Origin: Robertmurraya dakarensis | GTDB taxonomy: Bacteria; Bacillota; Bacilli; Bacillales; Cytobacillaceae | Reading direction: 5' to 3' | DNA length: 64,000 bases | Assembly: GCF_900156875.1 (NCBI RefSeq) | Contig: NZ_LT707409.1 | Span: 117,700-181,699, forward strand | In this document: positions 41,868-50,491 of the stretch, piece after piece | Layout of the letters: every line of letters begins with the position of its first letter | How positions within the stretch are numbered: the stretch's first letter is position 1 | The notes under the pieces: model-generated | The model's input: only the letters and a program-made list of their open reading frames with translations | Database searches by the model: none | Told to the model about the DNA's origin: nothing | Made by a program: the position numbers and the translations under genes

Positions 41868-43229
41868 CTAAAAAATCATATGTGCAGCAAGGGCAACGAT
41901 TGGCAAGGAAATCAGTGTTCGCTGCAGGAAGATGATGATTAATTCCCAAAAGGAAACGGGAATCTTTGAACCAAGCAGCAATCCGCCTACTTCTGACATG
42001 TAGATGAGCTGGGTTACAGAAACGCTGGCAACAATGAATCTTGTCATTTCACTCTCAATTCCGGCTCCAATGACAGACGGCAGGAACATATCAGCGAATC
42101 CGACAACCAATGTTTCTGAAGCGGCTTTCGCTTCAGGTACTTGCAATAACTCTAACAGCGGGATAAACGGGATCCCTAGGTACTGGAAAATGGGAGTGTA
42201 TTCAGCCAGGATTAAGGCTAATGTTCCAAGCGCCATAACAATTGGTGCAACGCCCATCCACATATCAAGGATGTTTTTTGTGCCAGAAAGAAAGAAATCA
42301 CGTAATCCTCTTGCTTTCCCGGCTTTCGCGAGCGCTTGTGAAAATCCCCATGTTAGAGGTGTGTATCCTTTCGGAATTTGATCTTCTATATACTCTTCTG
42401 ATTTCGCGGTAAAATACGTATCAGGTTTTCTTGATAACGGCGGGATTCTTGGTGCGATAAAAGCAGTAATCAATCCTGCAGCCGTAATCGTGATGTAAAA
42501 AGGGACAAACAGATGACCAAGTCCAACTTGGGAAATGACAACCAAGCAAAAGGTAATGGAGACAACGGAAAAGGAAGTCCCGATGATGGCGGCCTCTCTT
42601 TTTGTATAAAAGCCCTCTTCATACTGTTTGCTCGTTAGTAGTACACCAATTGTTCCATCGCCCAGCCATGAAGCAATGCAATCGATGGAAGACCTGCCAG
42701 GCAGTTTGAAAAGCGGCCGCATGATTTTAGTTAATAAAGTCCCGATAAATTCAAGTAACCCAAAATTCAAAAGCAGCGGCAGGAATAATCCAGCGAATAA
42801 AAATACGGAAAAAAGGACTGGTAATAAGTCGTATAGAAGCAATCCGCCTGTATTTTCAGACCAAATCATTTCCGGGCCTAATTGAAATAAGACGGAAACC
42901 GCAAAGATTGCGCCCAGTATTCGGGTGACAAACCAAATTGGCGGGACATCTAATAAGGTTTTTAAAAACGGATTACGATTCAAGACATTCGGACGTACTG
43001 TTTTTATCAAAATCGTTCCAATCATGGTTACCAGAATAATTACGGTCATGACCTGCGGCAAGTATGCGCCGAGCAAATCCTGAACCCATCCGGCTAATAC
43101 CGCAATAGGAATCGTGATATTGTCATTATAGGCAATGGGGGTCATAAATAAGAAGATGCCGAGAAGTGACGGCAAGATAAAGGTTAATAACCTTTTAAGA
43201 AACTTTTCTTTTTGTAAAAATTGTTCCAA
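41868..43229 (-). CDS. YjiH-like membrane protein with nucleoside-recognition (Gate) domains
   Basis: A 453-aa polytopic protein of about ten segments. SIDCIASWLGDGTIGVLLTSKQYEEGFYTKREAAIIGTSFSVVS is a Gate motif (roughly 178-222), with a second half from about 300 containing VGFADMFLPSVIGAGIESEMTRFIVA. The family resembles SpoVM/SpmA and nucleoside transporter gates; the substrate is unknown. The start is TTG 43229 with GAGGATGAG upstream. It is convergent with glnA and separated by the strong terminator. Confidence 0.82.
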   Translation of the reverse strand: MEQFLQKEKFLKRLLTFILPSLLGIFLFMTPIAYNDNITIPIAVLAGWVQDLLGAYLPQVMTVIILVTMIGTILIKTVRPNVLNRNPFLKTLLDVPPIWFVTRILGAIFAVSVLFQLGPEMIWSENTGGLLLYDLLPVLFSVFLFAGLFLPLLLNFGLLEFIGTLLTKIMRPLFKLPGRSSIDCIASWLGDGTIGVLLTSKQYEEGFYTKREAAIIGTSFSVVSITFCLVVISQVGLGHLFVPFYITITAAGLITAFIAPRIPPLSRKPDTYFTAKSEEYIEDQIPKGYTPLTWGFSQALAKAGKARGLRDFFLSGTKNILDMWMGVAPIVMALGTLALILAEYTPIFQYLGIPFIPLLELLQVPEAKAASETLVVGFADMFLPSVIGAGIESEMTRFIVASVSVTQLIYMSEVGGLLLGSKIPVSFWELIIIFLQRTLISLPIVALAAHMIF

Positions 43230-43497
43230 CTAAACTCATCCTCGAAGTACATATTTATAAAGACTTATCTATTTTAATGCACAAAGATCTTCTTGCCAAT
43301 GGGTTTTCCCAATCTGATAATTCCGTATATTATTTCCCTTTTCCGCTTCTATTAATGCGTGTGCGGGGAGTTTTCGAAAATGGGGTTGCAATCAGTTTAT
43401 TCTTACTTGATTGTGTTAGACTTTTCATAATGTGATTATTTGTAGAATGGTAAGATAACGTCCTGCGTTGCTTACTAAGAAATAAGGGGAGTGAAAA

Positions 43498-44220
43498 TTG
43501 AGAATTATCAAGGTGAAGGATTACGACGAAATGAGCAAGAAGGCAGCAGAGATAATAATTGAAAGAGTGAGGCGGGCTCCGGACATGGTTTTAGGTCTTG
43601 CTACAGGGGGAACACCAATTGGAACGTATCAAGAGCTAGTGAGTGATCATGTACATGCAGAGACCTCTTATCGGAACGTGACAACTTTTAATCTGGACGA
43701 ATATATTGGACTTTCCGGTGAAAGTTCTCATAGCTACCGCGCTTTCATGAATAAACACCTTTTCGAATTAATCGATATTCTTGAAGAGAATATTCATATT
43801 CCTAACGGAGTTTCAGAGGATATTCAAAAAGAATGTATAGAATATGAAGAGCTTATCCAAAAGCATGGGGGGATTGATTTACAAATCCTTGGCATTGGAC
43901 AAAACGGACATATTGGTTTCAATGAGCCGGGTACTTCTTTTGAATCGACGACACATATTGTTGAGTTAGATCCATCTACTCGAGAAGCGAATGCCCGATT
44001 TTTTAAAAATAGTGAGGATGTGCCAGAAAAAGCGATTACGATTGGGATCGCGACAATTATGAGAAGCAAAGAAATCCTGCTGCTCATTTCTGGTGAACAG
44101 AAAAGGGCGGCCTTCAAGCAGCTTGTAAACGGGGAAGTGGATGAAAAGTTCCCAGCTTCTGTTTTAAAGAAGCATCAGAATGTATCGATCATAGCAGATG
44201 ATGCGGCGAGAGGAGATTAA
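43498..44220 (+). CDS. nagB: glucosamine-6-phosphate deaminase
   Basis: 240 aa. GLATGGTPIGTYQEL (about 33-47), TTFNLDEYIGL (Asp, about 67) and GIGQNGHIGFNEPG (about 129-142) form the active site that converts glucosamine-6-phosphate into fructose-6-phosphate and ammonia. Full length for the Bacillus enzyme. The start TTG 43498 follows AGGGGAGTG. It stands alone: no nagA, GntR regulator or PTS gene is adjacent. Confidence 0.93.
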   Translation: MRIIKVKDYDEMSKKAAEIIIERVRRAPDMVLGLATGGTPIGTYQELVSDHVHAETSYRNVTTFNLDEYIGLSGESSHSYRAFMNKHLFELIDILEENIHIPNGVSEDIQKECIEYEELIQKHGGIDLQILGIGQNGHIGFNEPGTSFESTTHIVELDPSTREANARFFKNSEDVPEKAITIGIATIMRSKEILLLISGEQKRAAFKQLVNGEVDEKFPASVLKKHQNVSIIADDAARGD

Positions 44221-44334
44221 CCTTCGGCTCAGAATGTGAACTTTGCCCCACTAAATTCATGGTAAAATGGAGGAATGAGCATTCATAAATAAATTGAGCA
44301 GGATGCAGTTTAGGGTAAAAAGTGGTGAACTGAT

Positions 44335-45048
44335 TTGAAGGATAAACTAAAAGAAGCAGATTTATATAAGCCTGTACAGAGATACTTTGTTCGAGAAGGC
44401 TATGAGGTGTATGGCGAAGTGAAGGACTGCGACGTGGCGGCGGTCAAGGATGATGAGCTGGTGATTGTGGAATTGAAACTTACGTTAAGTGTCGATTTGC
44501 TGATACAGGCGGCGAAGCGTCAGAAGTTAACGGATAAAGTGTATATTGCGATCCCTAAGCCAAAGCATCGGATGAATTCTCGGCAATGGACAGATAAATG
44601 TCATTTAGTGAAAAGACTAGAGCTCGGATTAATTCTCGTATCGTTTCCGGGGAATCGGACAAAAGCGGATATTCTTTTCCATCCGGCACCATTCAAGAGC
44701 AGTCAAAGCAAAGCAAGGAACAAGTTTAAGAGAGAATCCTTGATGAAAGAAATTAACGGGCGCAGTGCTGACTACAATATTGGCGGCAGCAGTAAGACGA
44801 AAATTATGACAGCTTATAAGGAAAATTGCATTAAGATCGCTTGTTACTTAGACTATTTTGGTAATTTATCCCCAAAAGCTTTGAAAGAACTCGGAACGGG
44901 TATAAAAACTTCTTCGATTTTAACGAAGAATTATTATGGCTGGTTCGAGAGAGTGAAGCGCGGAGTCTATCAAATTACTGAAAAAGGTAAAGAAGAAATC
45001 AAGGACCATCAGGAAATGATAGAGTATTATTTGAAACAAGTTCAATAG
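44335..45048 (+). CDS. DUF2161 family, predicted PD-(D/E)XK-type nuclease
   Basis: 237 aa. EADLYKPVQRYFVREGYEVYGEVKDCDVAAVKDDELVIVELKL (about 7-49) gives the Glu, Asp and ExK pattern of PD-(D/E)XK nuclease folds; the C-terminal half (NCIKIACYLDYFGNLSPKAL, about 161-180) looks like a winged-helix. This matches DUF2161, of unknown substrate. The start is TTG 44335. No restriction or defence partner is adjacent. Confidence 0.75.
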   Translation: MKDKLKEADLYKPVQRYFVREGYEVYGEVKDCDVAAVKDDELVIVELKLTLSVDLLIQAAKRQKLTDKVYIAIPKPKHRMNSRQWTDKCHLVKRLELGLILVSFPGNRTKADILFHPAPFKSSQSKARNKFKRESLMKEINGRSADYNIGGSSKTKIMTAYKENCIKIACYLDYFGNLSPKALKELGTGIKTSSILTKNYYGWFERVKRGVYQITEKGKEEIKDHQEMIEYYLKQVQ

Positions 45049-45097
45049 TAGTTCTCTATTTTAAGAGATTCCTTTATGTGAAAAAATGAAAAACTGA

Positions 45098-45132
45098 CCT
45101 AAACGGTATGGCGATGGCCAGCCGTTTTTTTG
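45098..45132 (+). terminator. rho-independent terminator
   Basis: AACGGTATGG with the downstream CCAGCCGTT arm forms an imperfect stem followed by T7. Confidence 0.65.
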
Positions 45133-45140
45133 ATTTACAA

Positions 45141-45164
45141 AACTTTTTGGCGGGGGAGGTCGTC
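45141..45164 (+). promoter_or_regulatory. candidate ECF-sigma autoregulated promoter
   Basis: AAC (45141-45143) and CGTC (45161-45164), separated by 17 bp, match the AAC/CGTC pattern of Bacillus ECF promoters. Located 26 bp before the sigma gene, so positive autoregulation is plausible. Confidence 0.45.
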
Positions 45165-45189
45165 TATTTTATGAGAAGGAGGAACGGAA

Positions 45190-45723
45190 GTGAATGAATT
45201 AACAGCAGAATCATTACATTTAGAAGATAAGGAAGTCCTTATCGATGAAATCATGAACAAGTACGGACAAGAGATCCTGCAGCTTGTCTACTCATATGTG
45301 AAGAACAAAGAAATTGCCGAGGATTTGACTCAGGATATATTTGTTAAATGCTATCGATCTCTATCTACCTATAAAGGTAAATCAAAGTTGAGAACTTGGT
45401 TATGGCGGATTGCGATCAATCATTGCAAGGACTATTTAAAGAGCTGGTATAACAAAAATGTGATGGTCACGGAAAATGAATATGTTTATTCGGGGGTACC
45501 AAATGAAAGTGCTGAGCAAACGGTTATTCAACATGATGAAGATCAACGATTGGCAGAAGTTGTGATGAGTTTGCCAATCAAATATCGTGAAGTGATTTAT
45601 CTTTTTTATTTTGAAGAATCGCCTATTAAAGATATTGCCGCCGTCCTGCAAGTAAAGGAAAACACAGTAAAAACAAGACTAAAGAGAGCAAAAGAACTCC
45701 TAAAGGAAAGATTGGAGGATTAA
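45190..45723 (+). CDS. ECF-type RNA polymerase sigma factor
   Basis: A 177-aa group 4 sigma factor. Region 2 (LTQDIFVKCYRSLSTYKGKSKLRTWLWRIAINHCKDYLK, about 46-84) binds core polymerase and the -10; region 4 (LPIKYREVIYLFYFEESPIKDIAAVLQVKENTVKTRLKRAKELL, about 129-172) reads the -35. GTG 45190 follows GAAGGAGGAACGG. It is first in an operon with a PadR-like and a HAAS-FtsW gene, with gaps of 3 and 7 bases. No classical anti-sigma gene is present, so the partners may fill that role. Confidence 0.92.
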   Translation: MNELTAESLHLEDKEVLIDEIMNKYGQEILQLVYSYVKNKEIAEDLTQDIFVKCYRSLSTYKGKSKLRTWLWRIAINHCKDYLKSWYNKNVMVTENEYVYSGVPNESAEQTVIQHDEDQRLAEVVMSLPIKYREVIYLFYFEESPIKDIAAVLQVKENTVKTRLKRAKELLKERLED

Positions 45724-45726
45724 CAA

Positions 45727-46134
45727 ATGGAGGATATGTTAAAAGGTCTTCGAAAATCAATGGAAAAAACGACCTTTAAAGGCTTGGAATTTTCAGAGGA
45801 GCAGCGTAGACGAGTTCATAAAAATATAAATAAAAAAATTGAAAGCGAAGAACACCTTCAATTAGCTATCCTGCAACTGCTGCTGCAAGAGAAAACAGGT
45901 TATGAATTGACACAGCTGCTGCGCGCCAGAGGAATTCAACAGTTTGAGGAAAATGAAGGGTTTTTATATACCTTGCTGCACCGCCTGGAACAGAATGGAG
46001 TCATAGCCTCAAGCTGGGACAGTGCAGGATACAAATATTACCAAATCCAGGATAAGGGGAGAAAAATGCTGCGAAAGGCAGAGAAAAATAATGCAAATAA
46101 GCGATTTGGGTGGAAAGAAATGATACAGGAGTGA
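45727..46134 (+). CDS. PadR-like winged-helix protein with N-terminal extension
   Basis: 135 aa. The N-terminal 40 residues (LKGLRKSMEKTTFKGLEFSEEQRRRVHKNI) form a charged helical segment resembling the start of membrane anti-sigma factors. Residues 42-125 are a PadR winged helix (LAILQLLLQEKTGYELTQLL, EGFLYTLLHRLEQNGVIASSW, YYQIQDKGRKML). It lies 3 bases after the sigma gene. PadR proteins often sense through partner HAAS domains, one of which begins the next protein. Confidence 0.85.
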   Translation: MEDMLKGLRKSMEKTTFKGLEFSEEQRRRVHKNINKKIESEEHLQLAILQLLLQEKTGYELTQLLRARGIQQFEENEGFLYTLLHRLEQNGVIASSWDSAGYKYYQIQDKGRKMLRKAEKNNANKRFGWKEMIQE

Positions 46135-46141
46135 GACAAAA

Positions 46142-47428
46142 TTGATTAAAAAAGGGGAGCGTTTTTTAGAAGAAGTCACCAATCATATTAAATCAAAGGA
46201 AGCCAAGAAATTCGTAGCAGCGGAATTGCAATTTCACTTAATGAAAACGAAGAACTCATGGATTGAAAAAGGACTAAATGAGGAGGAGGCTGAAGAACAG
46301 GCGGTTGCACAAATGGGAAGTCCTGTTGTGCTAGGTCAGGAGCTGAATAAACTTCACCGTCCGAGGATTGATTGGTTCATTGTTATTTTATTAGTGGCGG
46401 CAATGGGGCTGGGGTTTTTGCCGCTTGTGGCTCTTGGAAATGCAGGGTTTATGGATACGGGCTACTTCCTTGTAAATAAAATAGTGGTCGTTCTGCTAGG
46501 TATTGCAGGCGCTTTTGGGATGGCGCTGGTGGATTACCGGAAGTTTGAAAAATTAGGATGGCTGTTTTACCTGGTTGGAACATTGATTCTCTTACTAGTC
46601 AGTTATACACCAAATATATTCATGAACGGTGTTCCTTATATTAAAATTGGCCCGGTCACGATTGAAAGCTTGATGGCTTTGCCGTTCTTTTTTCTAGCAT
46701 GGGCTTCTTTTTTCAATAATAGCAGCTTGAAAGTATGGAAGCTAGGAATGTTATTTCTTCTTTCTTTGTATCTATTCTTACTAATTCCAAACCTCCCGGC
46801 TGCGTTTATTTATATCGTGATGGTATTCGTTATGCTTTGGTGGAGTAGGTTAGGAAGGAAGAGGGCATTAGTGATTACCATGGTACCCTCTTGTTTATTC
46901 GTCATCGGCGGATTGCTTCTTTGGTCAACTTTGAAGGAATACCAGCTGCAAAGAATTTTAGGATATTTGCATCCTGAAAAATATGCAGATGGTGCTGGGT
47001 ATATGTATTTACGTTTAAAAGAGCTTTTATCGGAAGCGGGCTGGTTTGGCGTATCTGGACAAGCAGAATTTCTCCCGGCGGCGCATACCGATTTAGTGTT
47101 TGCTAGCTTAACGTACTATTATGGGTATTCCTTTGCTCTAATCTTGGTTTTGATCCTTGTCTTTTTTGCAGCAAGGATGCTGGTTATTTCACAGCAAGTA
47201 AAAGGGCACTATGGAAAATTACTTCTCGTGGGAGGAATTACGCTTTTTGCCGTACAGTTCATTTATAATGTAGGCATGATCATCGGTTTCTTCCCAATTA
47301 CTTCAATATCCTTGCCTTTTATCAGTTACGGATTAATGCCGACAATGTTTAATGCGTTTTTAATGGGAATCGTGCTAAGTGTGTATCGGCGGAAAAATTT
47401 ATATTCTGACGGTGCGATTTGCCGTTGA
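46142..47428 (+). CDS. HAAS (permease prefix) domain fused to an FtsW/RodA/SpoVE-like membrane protein
   Basis: 428 aa. Residues 1-75 (FLEEVTNHIKSKEAKKFVAAELQFHLMKTKNSWIEKGLNEEEAEEQAVAQMGSP, with its helical repeats) form a HAAS or permease-prefix domain. About ten membrane segments follow, with SEDS-type features: NGVPYIKIGPVTIES (about 160-174), and SLPFISYGLMPTMFN near 403-417. SEDS proteins polymerise peptidoglycan glycan strands. The HAAS domain is known to pair with PadR regulators, so this gene probably signals wall state to the PadR/sigma pair. TTG 46142 is the likely start. Confidence 0.85.
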   Translation: MIKKGERFLEEVTNHIKSKEAKKFVAAELQFHLMKTKNSWIEKGLNEEEAEEQAVAQMGSPVVLGQELNKLHRPRIDWFIVILLVAAMGLGFLPLVALGNAGFMDTGYFLVNKIVVVLLGIAGAFGMALVDYRKFEKLGWLFYLVGTLILLLVSYTPNIFMNGVPYIKIGPVTIESLMALPFFFLAWASFFNNSSLKVWKLGMLFLLSLYLFLLIPNLPAAFIYIVMVFVMLWWSRLGRKRALVITMVPSCLFVIGGLLLWSTLKEYQLQRILGYLHPEKYADGAGYMYLRLKELLSEAGWFGVSGQAEFLPAAHTDLVFASLTYYYGYSFALILVLILVFFAARMLVISQQVKGHYGKLLLVGGITLFAVQFIYNVGMIIGFFPITSISLPFISYGLMPTMFNAFLMGIVLSVYRRKNLYSDGAICR

Positions 47429-47433
47429 ATTAT

Positions 47434-47480
47434 AAAAGCCTAATTCTCACTAAAAAAATAGCGGAGATTAGGCTTTTTTC
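47434..47480. terminator. bidirectional terminator
   Basis: AAAGCCTAATTCTC pairs with GAGATTAGGCTTT (one bulge); T runs occur on both strands between converging genes. Confidence 0.8.
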
Positions 47481-47481
47481 A

Positions 47482-48243
47482 TCACTTTAATGCACTTTTT
47501 AATAGTTTTACAGTTTCTGGGTTCGAAAATGCCAGACCAAAAGAGTCTATTCCATTCTTAATAGATTGCTCTAAACCGCTATTTTCAAGCCATCTATTCA
47601 TTAATTGTTTCTGCAGTGCGACAGCATGTGGAGCATTTTTGGTAATACGTTGTGTGTAGGCCATAGTCTCATTTAGAAGTTCCTCATGCGGAACGACGTA
47701 GTTGGCGATGCCCATTTCTAATGCAGTCTTGCTGTCGATTACATCTCCTGTCAACAGCATCTCCTTAGTTTTAGCAAAACCAATTATGTGGGGCAGCATA
47801 GCGGCTTCAATCACAGAAGGAATGCCGATTTGCACTTCCTGCATGCCAAAGGTGGCATGTTCGGATGAGATTAAAGAATCGCAGGAAATCGCGAGTTCCA
47901 GACCTCCGCCGTAGCAATAACCGTTCACAGCAGCAATGACTGGCTTTTTCAGTTGTCTTATCGTCTCAATCAACTGATGTAATTGCGTAATGAATGCTAC
48001 TGCGGATTCTGGCTCCAAGTTTGCCATTTCGTTAATATCGGCTCCAACGATAAATGACCGACCGGAACCTGTTAAAATAATTCCTCTAATTTGCTCATCT
48101 TCTTCTAATCTTTTTAAAGCCTCGATCAGGTTCTTCATTAAATCTACATTTAAAGCATTCAATTTACTAGATCGATTCATGGTAACGACCGCGATGGAAT
48201 TTTCGTTATCTCTTTCAATTAGAAGATTTCTTTCGCTCTTCAA
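47482..48243 (-). CDS. enoyl-CoA hydratase/isomerase family protein
   Basis: A 253-aa crotonase. SFIVGADINEM (about 62-72) and CYGGGLELAISCDSLI (about 99-114) form the CoA oxyanion hole; GIPSVIEAAMLPHIIG corresponds to the catalytic helix region, where the second Glu of typical hydratases is found in the IEAA segment. It hydrates enoyl-CoA in beta-oxidation or acts on another acyl-CoA. TTG 48243 is chosen because AGGAGGGG stands six bases upstream; the longer frame starts inside this ribosome site. Confidence 0.88.
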   Translation of the reverse strand: MKSERNLLIERDNENSIAVVTMNRSSKLNALNVDLMKNLIEALKRLEEDEQIRGIILTGSGRSFIVGADINEMANLEPESAVAFITQLHQLIETIRQLKKPVIAAVNGYCYGGGLELAISCDSLISSEHATFGMQEVQIGIPSVIEAAMLPHIIGFAKTKEMLLTGDVIDSKTALEMGIANYVVPHEELLNETMAYTQRITKNAPHAVALQKQLMNRWLENSGLEQSIKNGIDSFGLAFSNPETVKLLKSALK

Positions 48244-48386
48244 ATGAACCCCTCCTGACAAGCATGTACTTTATTATGAATTTTAACATATTATTTAAAA
48301 TATTATAAAAATATTAAAAGGCATTTTTAAAAGAAAAAGTGTGAAATCAGTAGGAGATAGCCCTATCATGAAACGTGGTTAGAGGA

Positions 48387-48423
48387 TGTCAATATTGACA
48401 TTTGTTAAAATTTTGAATATTAT
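48387..48423 (+). promoter_or_regulatory. promoter with a GTCAA-type operator ahead of the second MFS locus
   Basis: TGTCAAT/ATTGACA (48387-48400) is a perfect palindrome whose right arm is the -35 TTGACA (48395-48400); after 17 bp comes TATTAT (48418-48423). The stretch TTGACATTTGTT is identical to the promoter at 19745, suggesting a shared origin. Confidence 0.6.
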
Positions 48424-48583
48424 GAATAATTATAGTACTAGATTGTTTTTAATCAGGATGACAGAAGGATAATCATTTTTACAAACCAATAGATACCATA
48501 TGGGCACCCCTGGAAATACAGAAAGATAGTAATCCGGAAATGTTAGCGGACCGTGTACGGAGATTAAATAAGGGGACGTTTTT

Positions 48584-48667
48584 ATGGAAAAAGCGGATGT
48601 GCTTATTATTGGTGCTGGCGCAGCTGGATCTGTAGCAGCATACCACCTGACAAAAGCTGGTGTGTAA
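48584..48667 (+). pseudogene. N-terminal remnant of an FAD-dependent (GMC-like) oxidoreductase
   Basis: A 27-codon frame, beginning with ATG 48584 and AGGGGAC upstream, reads MEKADVLIIGAGAAGSVAAY and stops after KAGV. GAGAAGS is the dinucleotide-binding loop of flavoproteins, and the rest of the roughly 500-aa enzyme is missing. The MFS start follows 35 bp later. It is a deletion scar, or a leader peptide reused for coupling. Confidence 0.65.
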
Positions 48668-48702
48668 TAGGCTCATGGTTACTAGTAGGAGAGGGATTTT
48701 TT

Positions 48703-50142
48703 ATGAAAACACTTGAATCAGTTGTAACAATGGAAAAACAGGAAATTCGCGCCGTACCCATTATGGTTTCACTCATGATTGGTGTGTTTATCGGGCTCTT
48801 CAATCAAACGGCTTTAAATATGGCGTTGACGAATATTATGAGCGATTATCAAATTTCTGCTTCTGCTGCTCAATGGTTGACGACGGGATACTTACTGGTA
48901 TTAGGCATTTTAGTGCCAATCTCTGGCATTTTGAATCAATGGATTCCAACTAGAAATTTATTTACTTTATCTCTCGGGTTCTCGATTGTTGGAACACTCC
49001 TGGCTAGTTTTTCACTGAATTTTACTTTCCTGATGATCGCTCGTGTCATCCAAGCGATTGGTGCAGGAATTTTAATGCCATTAATGATGAATATTATTTT
49101 AGTTTTATTTCCAGCAAGTAAACGGGGATCTGTGATGGGATTAATGATGCTTGTCATCATGCTGGCACCCGCAACGGGTCCGACGCTGTCAGGATTACTG
49201 ATCGATAGTCTTGGCTGGCATGGAATCTTTTGGGTGTCTTTGCCATTACTCGCGTTTTCGGTGGTTTTTGGGTTGATTTTTATGCAGAATGTCTCCACCA
49301 TTACAAAACCTAAAGTGGATATTTTCTCGATTTTCTTATCGACAATCGGTTTCGGCGGGATTGTATTTGGTTTTAGTTCTGCCGGCACTGGCTCAGGATC
49401 ATGGGGGCAGCCCATTGTGATTATCTCAATGATTTTAGGTGTTATCGCACTAGTGGTGTTCTCGTTCCGTCAATTTAAATTAGAAAAACCAATGCTCGAT
49501 CTGCATGTGTTCCGTTTCCCGATGTTTTCTTTGGGGACCATACTTGTTTTTATCTGTATGTTAGTAAACTTATCTGTTTCGATTTTAATGCCGATGTATT
49601 TAAAAGGAAGCTTGCTGCTATCTGCGTTCACTGCCGGACTGCTGCTGCTTCCAGGTGGAATATTAAATGGTCTGACCGCACTCTTTTTTGGACGGGTATT
49701 TGATAAATATGGACCTAAATATCTAGTAACCTCTGGATTTTTCATCGCCATCTGTTCCTTTTTCGCCTTTTCTAGAATAACGACGAGTACGGCTGAAACG
49801 ACAATCCTGATGATCCACAGCTGTACCCTGATTGGTGTCGCTTTAATTATGAATCCTGCTCAAACAAATGGGTTAAATCAATTACCGAGACAGCTTTATC
49901 CGGATGGTTCGGCGGTAATGGGAACGATCATACAAGTGGGCGGGGCGATCGGAGTGGCACTTGCCATTACGAATATGTCTACTGGCCAGGAAAAATTTCT
50001 TCTAGCGTCAGCTCAACCAACCAATCCAGCTGTTTTATCCGAAGCACTAACAGCGGGTGTGCAGCACGCATTCATGTTTGCCTTAGGGGGAGCAATCATT
50101 GGATTCATTATTTCTCTTTTTATAAAAAGGGTGGAGGTGTAG
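48703..50142 (+). CDS. DHA2-family (14-TMS) drug/proton antiporter, paralogue of the gene at 20113
   Basis: A 479-aa MFS exporter. It shares with the 20113 protein the motifs QWLTTGYLLVLGILVPISGIL and GPTLSGLL, and the segment AQTNGLNQLPRQLYPDGSA near 383-401, so the pair arose by duplication. ATG 48703 follows AGGAGAGGG. Its promoter carries a palindrome related to the MarR operators of the other copy, which suggests control by the same or a related repressor. No MarR gene is adjacent here. Confidence 0.88.
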   Translation: MKTLESVVTMEKQEIRAVPIMVSLMIGVFIGLFNQTALNMALTNIMSDYQISASAAQWLTTGYLLVLGILVPISGILNQWIPTRNLFTLSLGFSIVGTLLASFSLNFTFLMIARVIQAIGAGILMPLMMNIILVLFPASKRGSVMGLMMLVIMLAPATGPTLSGLLIDSLGWHGIFWVSLPLLAFSVVFGLIFMQNVSTITKPKVDIFSIFLSTIGFGGIVFGFSSAGTGSGSWGQPIVIISMILGVIALVVFSFRQFKLEKPMLDLHVFRFPMFSLGTILVFICMLVNLSVSILMPMYLKGSLLLSAFTAGLLLLPGGILNGLTALFFGRVFDKYGPKYLVTSGFFIAICSFFAFSRITTSTAETTILMIHSCTLIGVALIMNPAQTNGLNQLPRQLYPDGSAVMGTIIQVGGAIGVALAITNMSTGQEKFLLASAQPTNPAVLSEALTAGVQHAFMFALGGAIIGFIISLFIKRVEV

Positions 50143-50455
50143 TACCGGGTGTCCTTTTAAAGTGCAAAAGGTGAAATAGCTGGTTAAATAACTTGTGAAA
50201 TCTAAAGGAATCCGGAGAGCCATAGGAGGAGAATTTCCCCCTAATGTATGGAGAATAGGCTGGAGAAGCAGATTTAAGGGGAGAAATTCCGCTTACCTTC
50301 TCTAAATAAGACAAAATTCAAAGATTTGGATAAAATAGAGGGAAAGTATTCCTTTATTTTTAGGGAAATATGGGTATTCCCTATTTAAAGGGAATTTCTC
50401 CGCTTATTTTTCATATACAGGGAGTTTCTTTTGTTTTTACGATAAGTCTATATAG
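50143..50455. repeat. intergenic degenerate palindromic repeats (GAATTTCC/GGAGAAATTCC type)
   Basis: About 310 bp without a gene. GGAGAATTTCCCC at 50228 and GGAGAAATTCCGC at 50280 are exactly 52 bp apart; further related copies near 50341, 50363 (AGGGAA...TTCCCT) and 50390 (GGGAATTTCTCCGCTTA) are out of phase. It looks like a decayed array of a third repeat family. Confidence 0.5.
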
Positions 50456-50487
50456 AAACGCGGTTAGCACATCAGCTAACCGCGTTT
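50456..50487. terminator. bidirectional terminator
   Basis: AAACGCGGTTAGC pairs perfectly with GCTAACCGCGTTT over a 6-nt loop, between converging genes. Confidence 0.85.
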
Positions 50488-50491
50488 ATAC

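Noticed and set aside
44335..45048. Part of a defence island (predicted nuclease)
   Set aside because: The neighbours are nagB and a sigma-factor operon; no methylase, helicase or toxin partner is present.
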